Positions 35,668 to 49,900 of a DNA stretch of 64,000 nt are shown in pieces. The translations under genes and the position numbers were made by a program. Source of the DNA: Albula goreensis (lineage: Eukaryota > Chordata > Actinopteri > Albuliformes > Albulidae); contig CM040763.1 in assembly GCA_022829145.1 (NCBI GenBank), positions 3,633,842 to 3,697,841 of the forward strand, written 5' to 3'. The notes below the pieces were generated by a model, which saw nothing but the letters and a program-made list of their open reading frames with translations, was not told the origin of the DNA and did not search any database. Each line of letters starts with the position of its first letter. The stretch's first letter is position 1.

Positions 35668-37810
35668 ACACATTATTTGGGTGCATTGTTAAGTGGGTGA
35701 GGTGGTTCTCTTGTTTTTCGGAGCACTATGTACGATTTCACACATTAAAAATGCCAGGATCGGAATTTGACATTTTGAATCCCAGGAAGAAATGAATATT
35801 TTCCTGGGCAATCCTGGAAAATTTGGGACAGGCAGGAGACTGCAAGCGGTAAGTAATGAGACAGGAATATCCCTGCTTGCTGGATCCATTCCTCCCTGGG
35901 TGATGTTGCAGCCAATTATGCTTTACCCACTGGGGCTACCTGCCAAATTCAGCCCTGGCACAGTTTGGGTTTGACCATCCAACATCCACCAATCAACTCA
36001 ATCAGGGCAAACAAGACAACCCAATCATCTGACTAACAAGAGAAGATCTTCATAAACATATACCACTCACATTGACTTTGCAGTGTGAGTGATAAAATGC
36101 AGTACGTTTTAGTGCCCTCATCTTTTTAAAAAGAAAAATGGTCTGAAACCATAACTATATAACACTGTTTTATAAAAGCATTTTAGGTTGTGATATATTA
36201 TGAACATTGTCAGAGCTAAGGGCAAGTAAGCACGAAGCTTTCACCTTGTACAACAAAAAACACCCCTTGGCAGTGCTAATGTCTGTGATATACTTTGGCC
36301 TACTAATGAACTCATCACATTATCGAATAAATTGCAATGTTAAAATGTTCACAGTGATTTCTTTCTTTGCTTTTTGGTGGCATTTGTTTGTACTAATTAC
36401 AACATTTTTTTTTCTGCAATATAACTTTATAGCAATATTCTATTTTCGTTGAAATTCCGCCAAGAATCAACACCGCCCATGAGAGTTACAGCTATATTGC
36501 TGCTCTGGACCTCTTAAATTATCTCAGCAAATGAAAGCCAGAAACCTACGGCCTGAATTGCCCCAGATACTTGGTGTTGAGAATAGCAAGGGAGACATTG
36601 CCATGAAATATCTGTGATACTAAATGTTATTTCCTAGGTATGGTGGCCCTGAAGCGCCAAACACAGGAACAAGTTGGGAAACACAAATAAATTAAAGAAA
36701 GTACACAATACACAGCAAGAATAAATGAAAAAGTAAACACTCAATAGCTGAGTACAAATACAAACCCGATGGCAAAATCGCATTTTGTTCGCATTTTGTT
36801 GATGTGTGTTTGTTGAAGTTTTTTTTCACATCCCTGTTTCACAATTGCTTCTGAAATTTCAGGGAACTAAGCAGTAACACAGGTGTTACAGGTGACCAGC
36901 AAGATTATGGCACATGGTGATCTGTGTGGAGAAAAGCAGGAATAGCAAAAAAATAAGAACATACAAAATGCTAATTAAACAAAAATAATTAGAAAGCAAA
37001 TCAGAAAGAAATTCTAGCCAATGCTAATACATTAGCTAATGGACTACATAGCAATGATTATTTTTTTCCCTGAAACTGATTCATGCCTTAGCTTAAATAA
37101 TCATTTCACCTTCTTTTGTGCAATTGCATACAATTTCGCATTTTCTCTGGAGAGGACAGAGACAAGAGCCAGCTGATTCTCAAATAAGTCTTTCTCTGGG
37201 GCCAGCTTGCACATGATTGATAACTTCTAGGCTTTGATTTGACCACTGCCCCACGCAATGATCACTCGTTTACACACTAGAAAATAATCAGTCAGGCGCA
37301 CGCAAAGTTAAATCCATCATTTCAGTGGATTATTAGAAAAGAGCGAACTGCCAGGAATGACAGATGTCTCGACCGACTGGCAGAGGACAACGTAAGAGTA
37401 TTAGACCGCCCCTTGTTAGCGGAGGCCCAAACCATCGGTGGAGCCAAAGTTTGGATTGATACCATCTGCAGAGGGAGGAGTGTTGGCAGGAACAATAAGC
37501 TGAGCTCAGAGGGATAGACCCTCATGGAAAGAAGACGACCCAGATTTGCAAAAGGAGACTGTTAACAAGTCCCCTGGGGTTCGGTGGAGGAATAGCCGGA
37601 TCGGTTGTATTGGCATGAAACAGCCCTAGCGCTGATGATAAACCTCTGCTTGCTGTCCAAATGGATTAATTGTTGATGTGATGGGACAGTTCAAACGTGT
37701 GGTGTGGCATATTTGGAAATGTCAGCCTGAAGCATTCATGGATGTTTGTACCCATGTGGACTGATTGGCTCGTGTCATCATCTAAGCATGGAACGCAAAT
37801 GTGGGCATGC
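35668..37810. other. Non-coding intergenic DNA with a candidate regulatory block
   Basis: No gene supported. The stretch 37100-37560 is base-balanced and repeat-free and is the best regulatory candidate here; the rest is AT-rich. Confidence 0.35.
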
Positions 37811-37902
37811 GGCTCTGTGGCGCAACGGAGACCGCGTTGGACTTCTAGTCAAGCACTTGAAATGTGATTCAAAGGTTGTGGGTTCAAGTCCCACCAGAGT
37901 CA
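37811..37902 (+). tRNA. tRNA-Arg(TCT)-like gene with a short intron, possibly degenerate
   Basis: The acceptor arm GGCTCTG pairs with CAGAGTC. The D arm is GCGC...CCGC with one mismatch. The anticodon arm TTGGA-CTTCTA pairs with TTCAA, with anticodon TCT at 37844-37846. The T arm GTGGG-TTCAAGT-CCCAC is intact. About 19 bases (near 37848-37866) between anticodon position 37 and the 3' half fit the intron that vertebrate tRNA-Arg(TCT) genes carry. The D-stem mismatch and lack of a TTTT terminator nearby (only TTT) argue for a decayed gene or a tRNA-derived SINE head. Confidence 0.65.
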
Positions 37903-37989
37903 CCTTTATGGCTGCAGCAGTTCCAAAAGCCATCCATATCACAAGGACTGCAACCTGCTGTTTCACCCCCCCAGCTGGGGGGCACATAT

Positions 37990-38195
37990 GGGGCTGTAGT
38001 CTAATGAGGTGGGTAAGAGGCTGGGCCTCTAACTCAGCATGGGTGAATTCAAATTCTAGGTGGAGCCCTTCTGTTGTACCCTTAATCATGAAACTCAACC
38101 AAATTTGCACAGCCAAAATGGACAGTGTGCTAAAACTTTAAACTGTGGGAGTCACTTGATTTGAGCAACTGCTAAATGCGTAAATCTACTGTATC
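37990..38195 (+). mobile_element. Degenerate tRNA-derived SINE
   Basis: A weak A-box-like GTAGTCTAATGAGGTGG and a B-box-like GGGTGAATTCAAAT are followed by a CCTTAATCATGAAACTCAAC stretch. It ends GAGCAACTGCTAAATGCGTA, which resembles the GAGCGTCTGCTAAATGCC tail of widespread fish SINEs. Old copy. It begins about 90 bases after the tRNA-like locus, so the two might belong to one composite element. Confidence 0.6.
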
Positions 38196-41100
38196 AGTGC
38201 TGGGATAGTTATAATACACTCAGCACTCAATTTTTACAGTTCATGCCGCAATGATGAAAAAAATGACCATATTATACTGAGAAATTGTTCCATTTATTTT
38301 AAAAACCCAAATTTGTGCAATATCGGTTATAGGGCAAAGTTCATTTTATAGCAGTCTGGAATGAAACTGTTCCACACAGCACAGCTGTCACCTTCTGCTT
38401 GTGTGAAATTGATGACAAACAGGTTAGAAATAAATTATACAGGTAATGCACTCTGACCATAATTACGGGCCGCTAAATTAGAGTCACTTTTGCTTTTGCC
38501 CTAGAGGTCTTTTGCTTGTGCTTCACCAAACACAGAAACAGAAGTCAAAGGGTTACCGTGTTAAGTGTATGGAGATGTCAGCGATGCACACATAATGTGA
38601 CCGCACTGGTTTGCAGATGGGATATAACATGTCTGCCTTGTCCAATTATTTAGCACAATATTGTTTGCCCATCCACAGGTGTATAAATTAAACCATAAAA
38701 CCGGTGGTATGGCATGATGCAATTCGGTGAAATGTATTAAAATTCATTAGGTTGCAAACAACCTGCTACGCAGGGTATTTCCAAGCAGAAAAAGCCATGA
38801 AAATGTTCAGGGGAAGCTGCTCATGGAGATCACAAAAGCGCATCATTTCAGTGCATCAGAGTGAAGCCATACATCTGAAAATTTCATTTACTCTAATTCA
38901 GTTCACATTTATTCAGAGTGATCTATGAAGCCACGCCAGATCACTCAACAATGAACATTAATTGACAAACGTAGCACAAACTAGTCCAAAGATACAGCTC
39001 TCCCAGGGAAAACAGGCCATTTTTCTTGTGCTGTCATTTTAAATGCATATCAGTTCCATTGTTTAAAAAAGGGTAGTAGTGCTGTCTTGATCATTTACTT
39101 TTTAAGACCGAATGGGGTCATGTTAGGGAATCAAATAACGTGAGCGAAGCACCACATCAATCAGAGATGAAGGAATTAATGAGTCACCAAAGGGCAGGCT
39201 AAAGCTACGCAGAATATGCTTATTCTCCTGTGCTGTGGTAGCCCTCTCTGACACTGACTGCATGCATCTCAGTGTGTAAAGGCAGTAGCATGTGCGTTCC
39301 TGTGGGAAGGGACACTGGGAGCAGCCGCTGGTTAGGTTTTGGGGGTACGGCCCTCCCATGTCCATTCCAGCGACATGCCCCACCACGCATCACTGGTGTT
39401 TATATGACCAGAAAATGTTTTAACTGGGCAGAAAATGAGCTACGGCAGTAAAGATTAACTGCTAAAGAACCTGAAGAACCTTAGTACACTATTTCACAAG
39501 ACAGGTTATGCCTGGCTACATGTTCCTACATCGTAAAACCCAACAGCTTTACTCACATATACCAGGAGGCTTGTTGCCTTGAACCAGGTGAGTAGTGCAA
39601 CCTTATCAATTTTAATCATGGTCGATATTGGTCTTCAGCTCTGTTAAACTGATTACATTGTCCTATTCGAATGGTTCAAGAAGATTGTTGAGTTTTCCAG
39701 TGTGAAAAACACACACGATGCTAAAACAGGCACATTAAAGTTACACCCATCGGTTGTATCGTATGTTTCCCATACTTTGATCCTCTCAAAACATACCTCT
39801 AATTTCATTAATGCTATGGAAACCAATCTAGCTCTCGCTCACTGGACAGAATTCCAAAAACTTGACCATCGTGGGTAGCAAGCGGGTGACAAATATAAGT
39901 TAGATTGTATTTCTGCACTCGGCAATGGGCGGGGGAGGGCCTGATGGATCGCGGGTGACAGGAGAGCGGCGGAGAGACAGACTCCAGGAATAAGATGTGA
40001 CAGTGCCTGATTTCAGCAGTGTCACTCACTGAGCAGTTGTGTGGACTTTTAAAATGAGCCCGTTCCAGGAGAGGTGAATTGGCTGACAGTGGCACTTTGC
40101 TTTAAGTGACCTTACCCCCTCGCAGGAGGTGAGAAGGAGACGAGCCTTGATGAACTGAGAGAGCTGAATTTCAAATCGCTAATCCATATCTTTTTGTTCG
40201 CATTAAATGATCGAATCAGATAATGAAATCTCTCACTCCTGTTTGTTGCGACTATAAAGCAAAGCAAATGGATTGTTTACTTTTTCTCATTTTATCCAGC
40301 TTTTTTAGTATTTCCCCAATGGGTCAATATCCAATTATGTCTCCAATGCTGATTTAGAAAGTGGAGTAGACAAGATTTTATTTTCTATGGGATACACTGT
40401 AAATCTGAATAGAGGGAAAGAGAAAACCTAAACCATGATCATGACTGTTGAATGCCTCATAGAGTTAAAGATGACCAGTCTGGACTGGCTTGAATTATTT
40501 TACCGTAGACCAATATACAATTAAGAAGAGTGTCCAGCTGTCAATCCTAAAATGGACTTCTTTAATTCAGATAAAGTGATATGGATAAAAACAAAAGAAT
40601 AAAGATAATGTCTACCATTGAGTGATATTTTGACTTCTTGTTGCCAAACAATGCTTATTCGACTAAAACATGAAGAAGAAGAACTGCTGAAAGGTACTCA
40701 GCTCTGCAAAAATCCCTCACCTCACTGTGGTACAGTGCCATCAGATCTGCAACTAAATACTAATATTTAACTGGTATTAGAGAAAGCCATCTGTTCAAAT
40801 GCTAATATATACTTACTTTTGTCCACAGACTATATGAATACATTTCAGTCCTGCAGTTAAAACAAAACATGGTTGATTTGATTATTTGCATAGCTAACTA
40901 TTACCTAGTTTGGTATTTAAAGCAGCAATCACTCTGCATGTGAAGGGCCATGTGAAGGTTATTTCATAACCGAAAGTTAAAAACACACTGAATATTGCAG
41001 AGATTTGCTGCTTGGCATACAGCGTTGAAATTAAAGACACAGACCCGAAACTGTGAGTGCATGTACTGATACATATTTCACAGCGCTGCTGTGGGCCTGC

Positions 41101-41372
41101 TAGCCCAGGCGCTCTCATTCCTCTCACGGAATACTAGCCCTGACACTCACAGCCTTCCTCTGCTTTGGTCAGGATGTGACGGGCACGGAATCCTGATTCG
41201 CAGCAGATAGAGTTTTATTATGCGGCTGCAAACCACACTGAACCAGAGCAGTTGCTTTTTTGACCAAGTAATTTAATTGAAAATCTCCTTCAGACTTCTC
41301 ACCCCCAAGGGACCAATAGTCAGGAGCATTTGCGTAATGTGCACATGTACCTAGGCATGTATGAGCACCTAT
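38196..41372. other. Non-coding intergenic DNA, candidate regulatory blocks
   Basis: No gene supported. Base-balanced blocks at about 38690-39000, 39110-39400 and 39890-40250 look like candidate conserved non-coding DNA (inference from texture). Confidence 0.3.
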
Positions 41373-41442
<70 letters not shown>

Positions 41443-41450
41443 GTGTGTGT
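41373..41450. repeat. (CA)n microsatellite ending in an inverted (TG)n segment
   Basis: About 33 CA units run directly into ATGTGTGTGTGT, so the 3' end can fold back on itself. Confidence 0.95.
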
Positions 41451-44400
41451 TCTTTTTGCCATTGTTACTATATCAGTACATTGTATATTGGTATATAACC
41501 TATTGTGTTATACACAGTTCCTACCTGTATACACTGTGGAGTCCCAGCCGTGGGGTGTCCAGTTTAATGAACCAAAATCTCACATGGGATCTAGTTTTGG
41601 CAAAGGACATGATCCATGAAACATAGCAGGTAAAATATAGCATCATCAACACACACACACACACATACACAGCAGGTAAAATATGGCATCCTGAAGAGAA
41701 TTTTGGTGTTGGAATGTACCTTTGGCCTATAATTTGATGAAAAACACAATATGTAAAACATAGCTGTGTTGATACAGCATCAACTGAACACTGTATTTTC
41801 TCAATAAAGTTGCATGTATTATATCTTAACATGTATATCAAATCATTGAACTACATCACATATTGTAACCATTTCACATGTACTCTTTTATCCCTGCAGT
41901 GTAAGGTACAGCATCATGCACATTTCATGTTTTATTGTAAAGCTGCTAATTCCATTTTCAAGATGTATTTACAAGGGTGGAGAATTTACAGGGATAATAC
42001 ACTCATATTTTCACACTCATGCCCAGTGAATGACAGTTTAAAAATTGTTTGTGAAGCATATGGTATTATTATTCTATAATCACCCCTCACACGTCAGCCT
42101 CTGTAAACAGCTTACTGTAAAAAGTGAAAATAATAGGCTATTCCACTAGAGCCGGTCATACGGTCATCATTTTGAGCCATTTGTATTTTGGGTTTTAAAT
42201 AATAGTATCATTATCTGGCATAGTTCTACACTCATCTTGTTTTTTTTCCATCTTTTATTAGTTTTTTTTTTCATTCTGGAGTAATTGCAGTGCTTTATAA
42301 AATATAATTCTTTTATGTTTTAGGTATAATTATCATAAGAATTTTAACACCAGCTCATCTCCCATTAATAGAAAGTATTTGATGGTATAATAAAGCATTC
42401 AAGTTTAATTAGTAATTTAAATTAAAAAGTAGATAGAAATCGTTCATTTGTGTCCTGCGTCAAACAGAAGTTCAACATGAGGAAGACAGTGCGCTAAAAT
42501 GCTACCCAGAGTTAGTCCTTTACCAATTTATCGCTAGATAAGTTCAGAAAGGACTGCGTTTACAAAAGCCATCTCTGTATAAAGTGAACTGTATTACCAA
42601 GTCACAGAGAATCTTGCAGTACATATACAGTATACTCATCATTTTGAAAGATATTTAAGATTTTTTAATTTTATTATGAAAAAAATATGTGTACCAGCAA
42701 GCTTAGCTTGGATTTATGGATGAATTATGCAACAAAAGTGAAAGCATGTGTGACCAGATCAACAATGCATACATTTATATATGCATCTAACATTTGAATT
42801 TTAATTATTTACCAGACATGTTTTTTTTTCTCCTCCTTCTATCTTGCATACCACTGGGTGATGCTTTTTGAAAGACACATAAGCATTCTCGCACATTATG
42901 AATGCACACATTTAGTCAGCAGCATGTGCACATATGCGCACATGCAGTTGCATATGTTCCACTGAATGCACACACAATCACACGTGCACACATGCACACA
43001 CAAACACACGCATACACACATATTCATGTGCATGCACACACACAGAATCATGCGCATGCACATGCACGCACGCATACTCAGGTCGTCAGATAGGGACAGC
43101 AGGAGAGTAACACAATCACAGTCAACAGTGTGTGACTGTGGGCCCAAGGGACCAATCCCGTCTCAGCTAGGAGTCAATTGCACAGAGAAATATGTGTCAG
43201 ATACAGCTCTGTCTCCCGGCATGGGGATGCTATCCCAAGACAACAACAAAAAGGCTCTGAAATTCACAGATAATGCACTTCTCCTGTCATTATCTTTAGG
43301 CAGCCCTCTCTCTTCCTTTATTTTTTCCATTAGTTTATGGTGGGAGGTTCATTGATCTCAAGTTATGACAGTTCTTCTCCACAGTGAAGGTGGGGGCTTA
43401 CGTGTTTGGTTGCACAGCCTCGCCACTCTAATGGAACGCAGCAAAGAAGCTATCATTAGTCCAGCCACTTTAATACAAAATTACATGGTGATTAGAAGGA
43501 TGAAGACAGACTAATTATAACGGGTTTGGTGCTTTTAAACAAATTGCTATGTTATTTTGACTACATAATTTTTATTGTGGAAGATGTTATGGCAAATATA
43601 CTTCTTATTCTTGTTCTTTTTTATTCTGTGATGTACAACAGATATAATTTAATTTTCAGAAACAGCACATGTTTACAATACAGCTACAAAAGGTTTTTCC
43701 TCAGGTCCAGAGCTAATTCTAAATTTTTATTCGGTGTTTGTCTTCCTTTCTGTATTTCCAAGCATCAGTATCGTAGCTGCCAAAAGGTATTGGCCTCCTG
43801 TCACTCATTCATATATCATTAACTCTTAGAATTGATACTACAGGGGAACTGGGCAGATATGTGTCAGCAGCTTCCGATGCTGCTCTGTGAATCAATGTGC
43901 AGTTTTGCACATAATTGGTAATCATCACGGATCTAATTGAGATGATTCAGGTGCCACGATGGGACGAGGGTAATGAACGGCTAACAGGTGGCTCCATGAG
44001 CGGGCCGTGCTTGCATATCACCCCTGAAGGATGCGATTGGAGGCTGTAAAACCCCGTCTCTGCGAAAGGAGCGGGCCTTTGTGTGTACCGTCGCTGCTCT
44101 CAGCTTTATTGTGGTACATCCCAGCTCGGTGTGCTCATAAATATCACATGACTACCGCGGCCGGGCGCTGTGTGCGTCAGGGATCTGCTTCGGCTCCGTG
44201 TGCAGTCCTCTTGCCTTGTCATTTTTACAGTGCCCTCCACGATAATTGCTGAGGCTTCCCATCGCAGGAATGGCTTGAAAGCCTTAATGACGGCATGGGT
44301 GCGGAATAAGATGAAACAGATGATCTTAGCCTTGTGAAGCCATTAAAAATCTGTGACAGAGCACATCCAAGCAAGCAATTACCCCGAGATGAAGGACCTG

Positions 44401-46368
44401 TATTCAACCAGAGAAGAGGAACGCAGGGAAAATGAATGAATACCCCTTTTCTTAATATGGCCACTTGGAGCTCGCAAGGGCATTGTTTTGGTGCGTGTAG
44501 CAGCTGCTCTTTGCATGAAGAGGAAAAGTGCTTCTATTATGGTACTTTTGCATCTATTAACTTACTAAAATATGAGATTTTTTTTTTTTTACAAGACACA
44601 ATCATTGTTTATATATCAATATTTATTGTGTAAAGACCTTCATTCCAGGAAACAAGACATCAAATGTATGTGAAGTTGTTGATGGATACATCAAAAAAAG
44701 TATATTAAATGACATTGCATTGCAGGCAAGACACATATATTGAGCATTATGAGATCACTATGGTACCAAACACAGTATGACAGATACTTTTTTAACTATA
44801 GAGGAACAGTCATCCAAAGTGCACAATTATTTCTATTAATAACTTTGAGATGACTACAGAAAATAGGCCATGGGAAATAGCTACAGTCATGACTCAGTTT
44901 AACACTCAAAAGTGAAATAGAACAGGGATGGGGTTGAAAAACTTCATATATTTCTATTTCTATTGCTGGAACAGTAAAATATACTGAATGGTTTGACAAA
45001 AAAATTCTATATGACATTCTTTTAAAATTTACAATAGACAGTCAATCTTACAAATATGAAATAAGAATTTATTTATATTTATCACAGCACTACTGAATAC
45101 CATAGACTATAAACATGTGGATGCTGTACGAGAGACATCGTTAATGTGAACAACATTTACGTTTAAGTCATGGAGGACGAAGGCAGGAAACGTGTCCTTG
45201 TGAAACTGCACAGAGGCATGGTGGTTGTGTCGGCGGTCTCCGCCCCTGCGCCCCGTTGACCCCCCTGCGGCATTAGGTGCTAAATGCTACAAAGACACTG
45301 TCAGGGTGTCCCATTTATTTGCCGTGTTTTCCTCCCCCCGGAAATTTTAGCCCGATCCAATCCTGTCTCGGTACTTGTTGCTTCCAGGAAAGGGCACCTG
45401 TTCCCTTCTCAATTACTGGCACCCCACAGACAGCGGGACTGTCACCACCCTCCGCCTCTGCCTTCCTCTGGGTCACTAACCTTCCGCAGATACAAATGAA
45501 AAAGACCAAAAAAAAAAAAACAAGGTGCTATGTGGACTAATAAGGGAAAGGAAACCACATACTGTTCACCTGCTTACCAATCAGAATCAGAGTTTCAAAT
45601 GGGGGAGGTACGGGGGGACTGGGGGGGGTCCATAACATTCCATAAGAAAAAGTGACCAATGGGATCGCTCTTCGTGTGTTACTATTATTCATACGTTCAA
45701 GAGCAGGAGAACATATCATCACCAGTCTTACCACTGACCAACTGAATCCCCCATCTCGGTTCCTGGAAACCAACCCCTCCCAGAACACAGGCTGTTTTAA
45801 GTATATATATTTTTTTATTTTAATTGCCAAAATGTGTTTTGTAATCCCCCTGTACAGTGACCTGGGACTAATATGGCGAAGACCGTTTGTCAGTGAAGTG
45901 TAAAGAGACTCAATGGGACCCCGTTTGGTCTTTGCTGATGTCAACAGCTTAGCAATTACAACAGTCATGGCAGACAAAGGCAGGGCTAGAGTCTTCATGA
46001 GCCACACAGCAATGCATGTCACTGTACACCTGCCGGCCATGCTCTGCGCGCTTCGAGCTATCACGGACAGAATCTGGAGTCTGGAGGATGAAAAGGAAGA
46101 AACCCCAGAAGAGCACAGCCTTCAGTGCCACTGGTGCTTGGCGCCCTAACAAGCACGGGAGAAAAAAGTGCTATAGTTTTCCTTTTAGCACTTTTGAAAA
46201 AATCAACATGTGAATACAAGTAAAGCACAAAAGCCGATTACAGTCGTGGAAATGCTTGCAGTCTTTTGAAAATCTCCTTCTGGATTTCTTTCTTTGAAGC
46301 AAATGGCATTCAACAATGTGGATTTTTTTTTATGGCTGTCCATTTTTCGTGCTTGTCAAACTGTTCAT

Positions 46369-46369
<1 letters not shown>
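41451..46369. other. Non-coding intergenic DNA, candidate regulatory blocks
   Basis: No gene supported. Impure CA-rich sequence at 42960-43080. Candidate conserved non-coding blocks at about 43850-44420, 45130-45530 and 45850-46150: GC-balanced, no repeats, and open frames on both strands without known domains. G-rich run at 45601-45628. Confidence 0.35.
43850..44420. other. Candidate conserved non-coding element
   Basis: About 570 bases of balanced composition with TAATTG and GATTA homeodomain-type cores in an otherwise AT-rich desert. No protein frame is convincing. Regulatory role is inference. Confidence 0.35.

Positions 46370-46417
<48 letters not shown>
46370..46417. repeat. (CA)n microsatellite
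   Basis: About 24 CA units, followed by a short CATACACAG tail. Confidence 0.97.
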
Positions 46418-46422
<5 letters not shown>

Positions 46423-46880
46423 AGATTTAAAATACACAGTTGGGGTACCTTTTAATATCTCAAGGAACAAACAATGCAACTTCCTGTGAGACATAGATAG
46501 AGGATATTTTGTAATGTGCTTTCTACCTCTCTCAACAGAGGTATACTTTTATAAAGCATAATTTGTGTTGCCTGAAGGAACAGTACGCAAGTCAAATGGG
46601 AATGAAGTAGTCACTGTAATTTATTGTTTTAAAATGTGTGTCAGAGGAGCAATTTAAAGCTTGCAACTTGCACATTGAAAGGATAGTTCACAAACAAAAG
46701 GCTACTCATTCTTTCTGTGCCTTGATTCCTTTTGATACAAAAAAGAGTTCCACAGCCTCTGTGTCCAGGTTCAAGTACTCCAAGAAACAGACCTTATTTT
46801 TAAGTGAATGCCATTCTATGCAAAAAGTTAATTCTATTTCACCAGTTAAAACTTTTATGTATGTAATCCTTTGAAATACT

Positions 46881-46882
46881 AA

Positions 46883-46917
<35 letters not shown>

Positions 46918-46919
46918 AA
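46881..46919. repeat. (AATA)n tetranucleotide repeat
   Basis: About nine AATA units. Confidence 0.93.
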
Positions 46920-49900
46920 TAAAAAAACATCCTGGACACTCATCCAAATCAGGTTGCAAGCTGTAGTCGTGGGGTCTACACAACATACCGTATTTCAGTG
47001 TTGTCATTGCAATATTTTGTGATTTAATTAAGTCACAGTTTTGCAATTTTGACAATACAGTAATAGAGACTACATACCTAAATGATCACCTGCACCCATG
47101 TAATCATAATCCCACCATGCCTACAGCACTGACCCATCTCTCCATCATGTCTTTACCTCCCCAAGTACACTGGGGCCCTATGATAAGAAACCACTCTCAC
47201 TGAGGACTGCGCTAATTTCACTCATCACCAATAACAGGGCTGTGGATTGTAATAATTGTCCCTGTTTGGGTTGAGCTGGGATTCAGGATGTCCTTCTCTG
47301 GACCACTTTATTGTATCCCGAAATAGCACTGCATATGCAAACACCTCCGACTCATTAAAACCCAGTGATGTCAATATATTCATATATATATATATATATA
47401 TATATATGTAATATATTTGTAATGCGCACATTGCTTGTCATGATTCTTAGGATGTGAGAAACATATAACATACTCTCACCCTCTCTGTCCCATCAGCTAT
47501 GTACAATATACATAGGCCATTATCAAACTGGCATTTAGAATTATGGCAAATAACAACCCTATAAAAGATTATGGGAGTAGTTAAACAGATACCGTATAGC
47601 ACATTCTGCTTAGATATCATTCTGAATTTATGAACGCAATTAAAACCCGGCTTCAGATTTTAAACACGTAATTGAATCTCGCTCTGAAATAAAAGTAATC
47701 AGATGTATGACTTTTATGAATGTATCTTTTACAAGTTACTAATATGTTGGTAAATATTTAGATCTTCATCATGCAGAACGTTGTAATTAATATGTCTCTG
47801 TGTTTGTTTGAGCCGCCCAGCAGCCAGGTCAGGTGCAGGGCTGGATGTGTCTTTTATTTCCCCAAGAGCATGGAACCAAAGGGCATTATAGAACTGCATC
47901 ATAGCAACCAGTCATGATGGACACACAAGTGTACAAGCTGTGTTACGCCATCTCAAGAAGACATAATGATGAGAAAAGGCAATTTGGTCCATCCAGGCTT
48001 CCATTAGTACTGGAGAGGCACAAAGCCATCGTTTTTTTTTTTTTTTTTTGTCTTCACCCTAACTTCCACAGCCAGTTCTGCCTTAAGAAAACAGATAAGG
48101 TGAGATATATTTTGCAACCAACCGGATTCATTGATAAATTGGTTGCTGGATAACAGAGGAAGATTAATACATCCTACAGCTATTTAGGATTATGGACTAC
48201 TCATTCCCAAAAATATAAGTAACATATTAATATTTTATGGCTGTATTCATTTATTAAGTAAATTCCCATATTCCCTTATTTATATATGTTTATATTGTGA
48301 TGCAATTTATTAAAACTGGGAAATGTGAACAAGGGAAAAAATCTGTAATAATAAGAGATGGGCTTAACAGAGAGCCAGCAGAGACTGGCAGACGTAATTA
48401 TGTGACATCGATTTGTGGGTCTGCAGCCCATGTGGGCTCGGCTGTGATGGTCCTGACTTACCAGACACAGTAATACATTTATTTTAATTTATAATAAAAT
48501 AAAATCTATAATAATTTTATTTATTTATACATTTGAAGTATTAGACTTGTGACTTATTCATATGAAAACTGGTATCTGGGTGATACCTGTATTAGTGTTG
48601 GTTTGTAGAAGATTTTATGTGTTTCCATTTGAAATGAAATCATTTCAGGAATATAGCTGTTGCATTCTACGTGTGTAAAATTGATGCTGCACAGTTTCGA
48701 AGTAATTGCTGTAGATATTTTATCAATTTTGACCATTGAAAGTAGGGGAGATTAAATAATAAAATAGTTTTCCAGGTATTTTGACCATTGCAGCATGAGT
48801 TTTGACCATTACATTCCCCTGAAGCAGTGTGCATGTGCTCCACTGGATGTGCAGCGAGGTGAGGAAGAAGAGTCCATTCTTCCCCCTTTCCTTTCAGATC
48901 CACCATTTGATGTTTTTTTTTTTACTTCGTGAGCAATGTTTTTCCACTTGTACAGTTCTTTTGTCTTAAGTATGGTGTTATATTCAGTCTGCTGAATGAC
49001 AAATATTTCTGCCCTTCACGTTTGTCTAATATGTCTGTTTCTATGTTAAAAAACAATTGGCATTTTGTCCTTTGCTGCATTATAGTTTTTTTTTTTTTTC
49101 TTTTTTCAGTACATGTTCCATTCCATGTAGCATAGGCTAATACCGTAATGCATAACACTTGTTCTGAATGGCTTAGCTGGTAAGCATACTCAAAGTAAGC
49201 ACAGAATTGGCCCTATAGCCTCCCTTCACAGGTTGTTCTCTAGGTTATGGGGCTATCTGCTATTTGCTATCAGTGACGCATCCCATGCACTATGTGGTGT
49301 GCAGTTAATTACATAATACTGTACTTATTTAATGTGACAACTATGCAAACGGCATGCTGACACAACTGTAATTTACCTTTATCCTGCCATCAGCAGGGAG
49401 TGAATATCATATACTCTTTAAAAAAAAAGTTCTGCTGTTCTATTTAACACACTTGGGGTTCTGTGTTCCCCTGAGGGAACGCTTAACATTTCCTATTAGA
49501 TTCTGATATGTCTGATGAGGTTCTTTGTAGAACCAGGAATTAATTGCTACATAGAAATCTTGAGACATCACAGTAGTTCAGAAGAACAGTTTAAGGTTCC
49601 TCAGGAGAATAACTGAAGTACCCTTAAGGAAACTTTTTTGGCATTTTTTTCTTCATCTTAGATTGTACCAGTAAGTTTTTTGAGTCACAGAATGTAAAAG
49701 TCATTCAGAGCAGATCTAACATTTTCACAAATACTCTTCACACATTTTCCTCAAGGCCTGTGCACTTTTCTGCATCACACATGTTGAATTTTTTTCATAA
49801 AAATTCCTCAGAAGTTATTGAATATTTCTAGCATTTATGAAAGGGGCCGGCTGACCTGCCAGCAGGCCTTTCTGAGTTTACTGTTTGAACAACTTTTCAA

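Noticed and set aside
37746-38141. 131-codon frame on + and 112-codon frame on -
   Set aside because: Both lie over the tRNA-like locus and the SINE remnant.
45537-46064. 175-codon minus-strand frame
   Set aside because: No recognisable domain, overlapping frames on the other strand, and it covers a block that looks like non-coding regulatory DNA.
49420-49650. Possible decayed miniature transposon around GGTTCTTTGTAGAACC
   Set aside because: No terminal inverted repeats or target duplication could be fixed, so noted only inside the intergenic entry.
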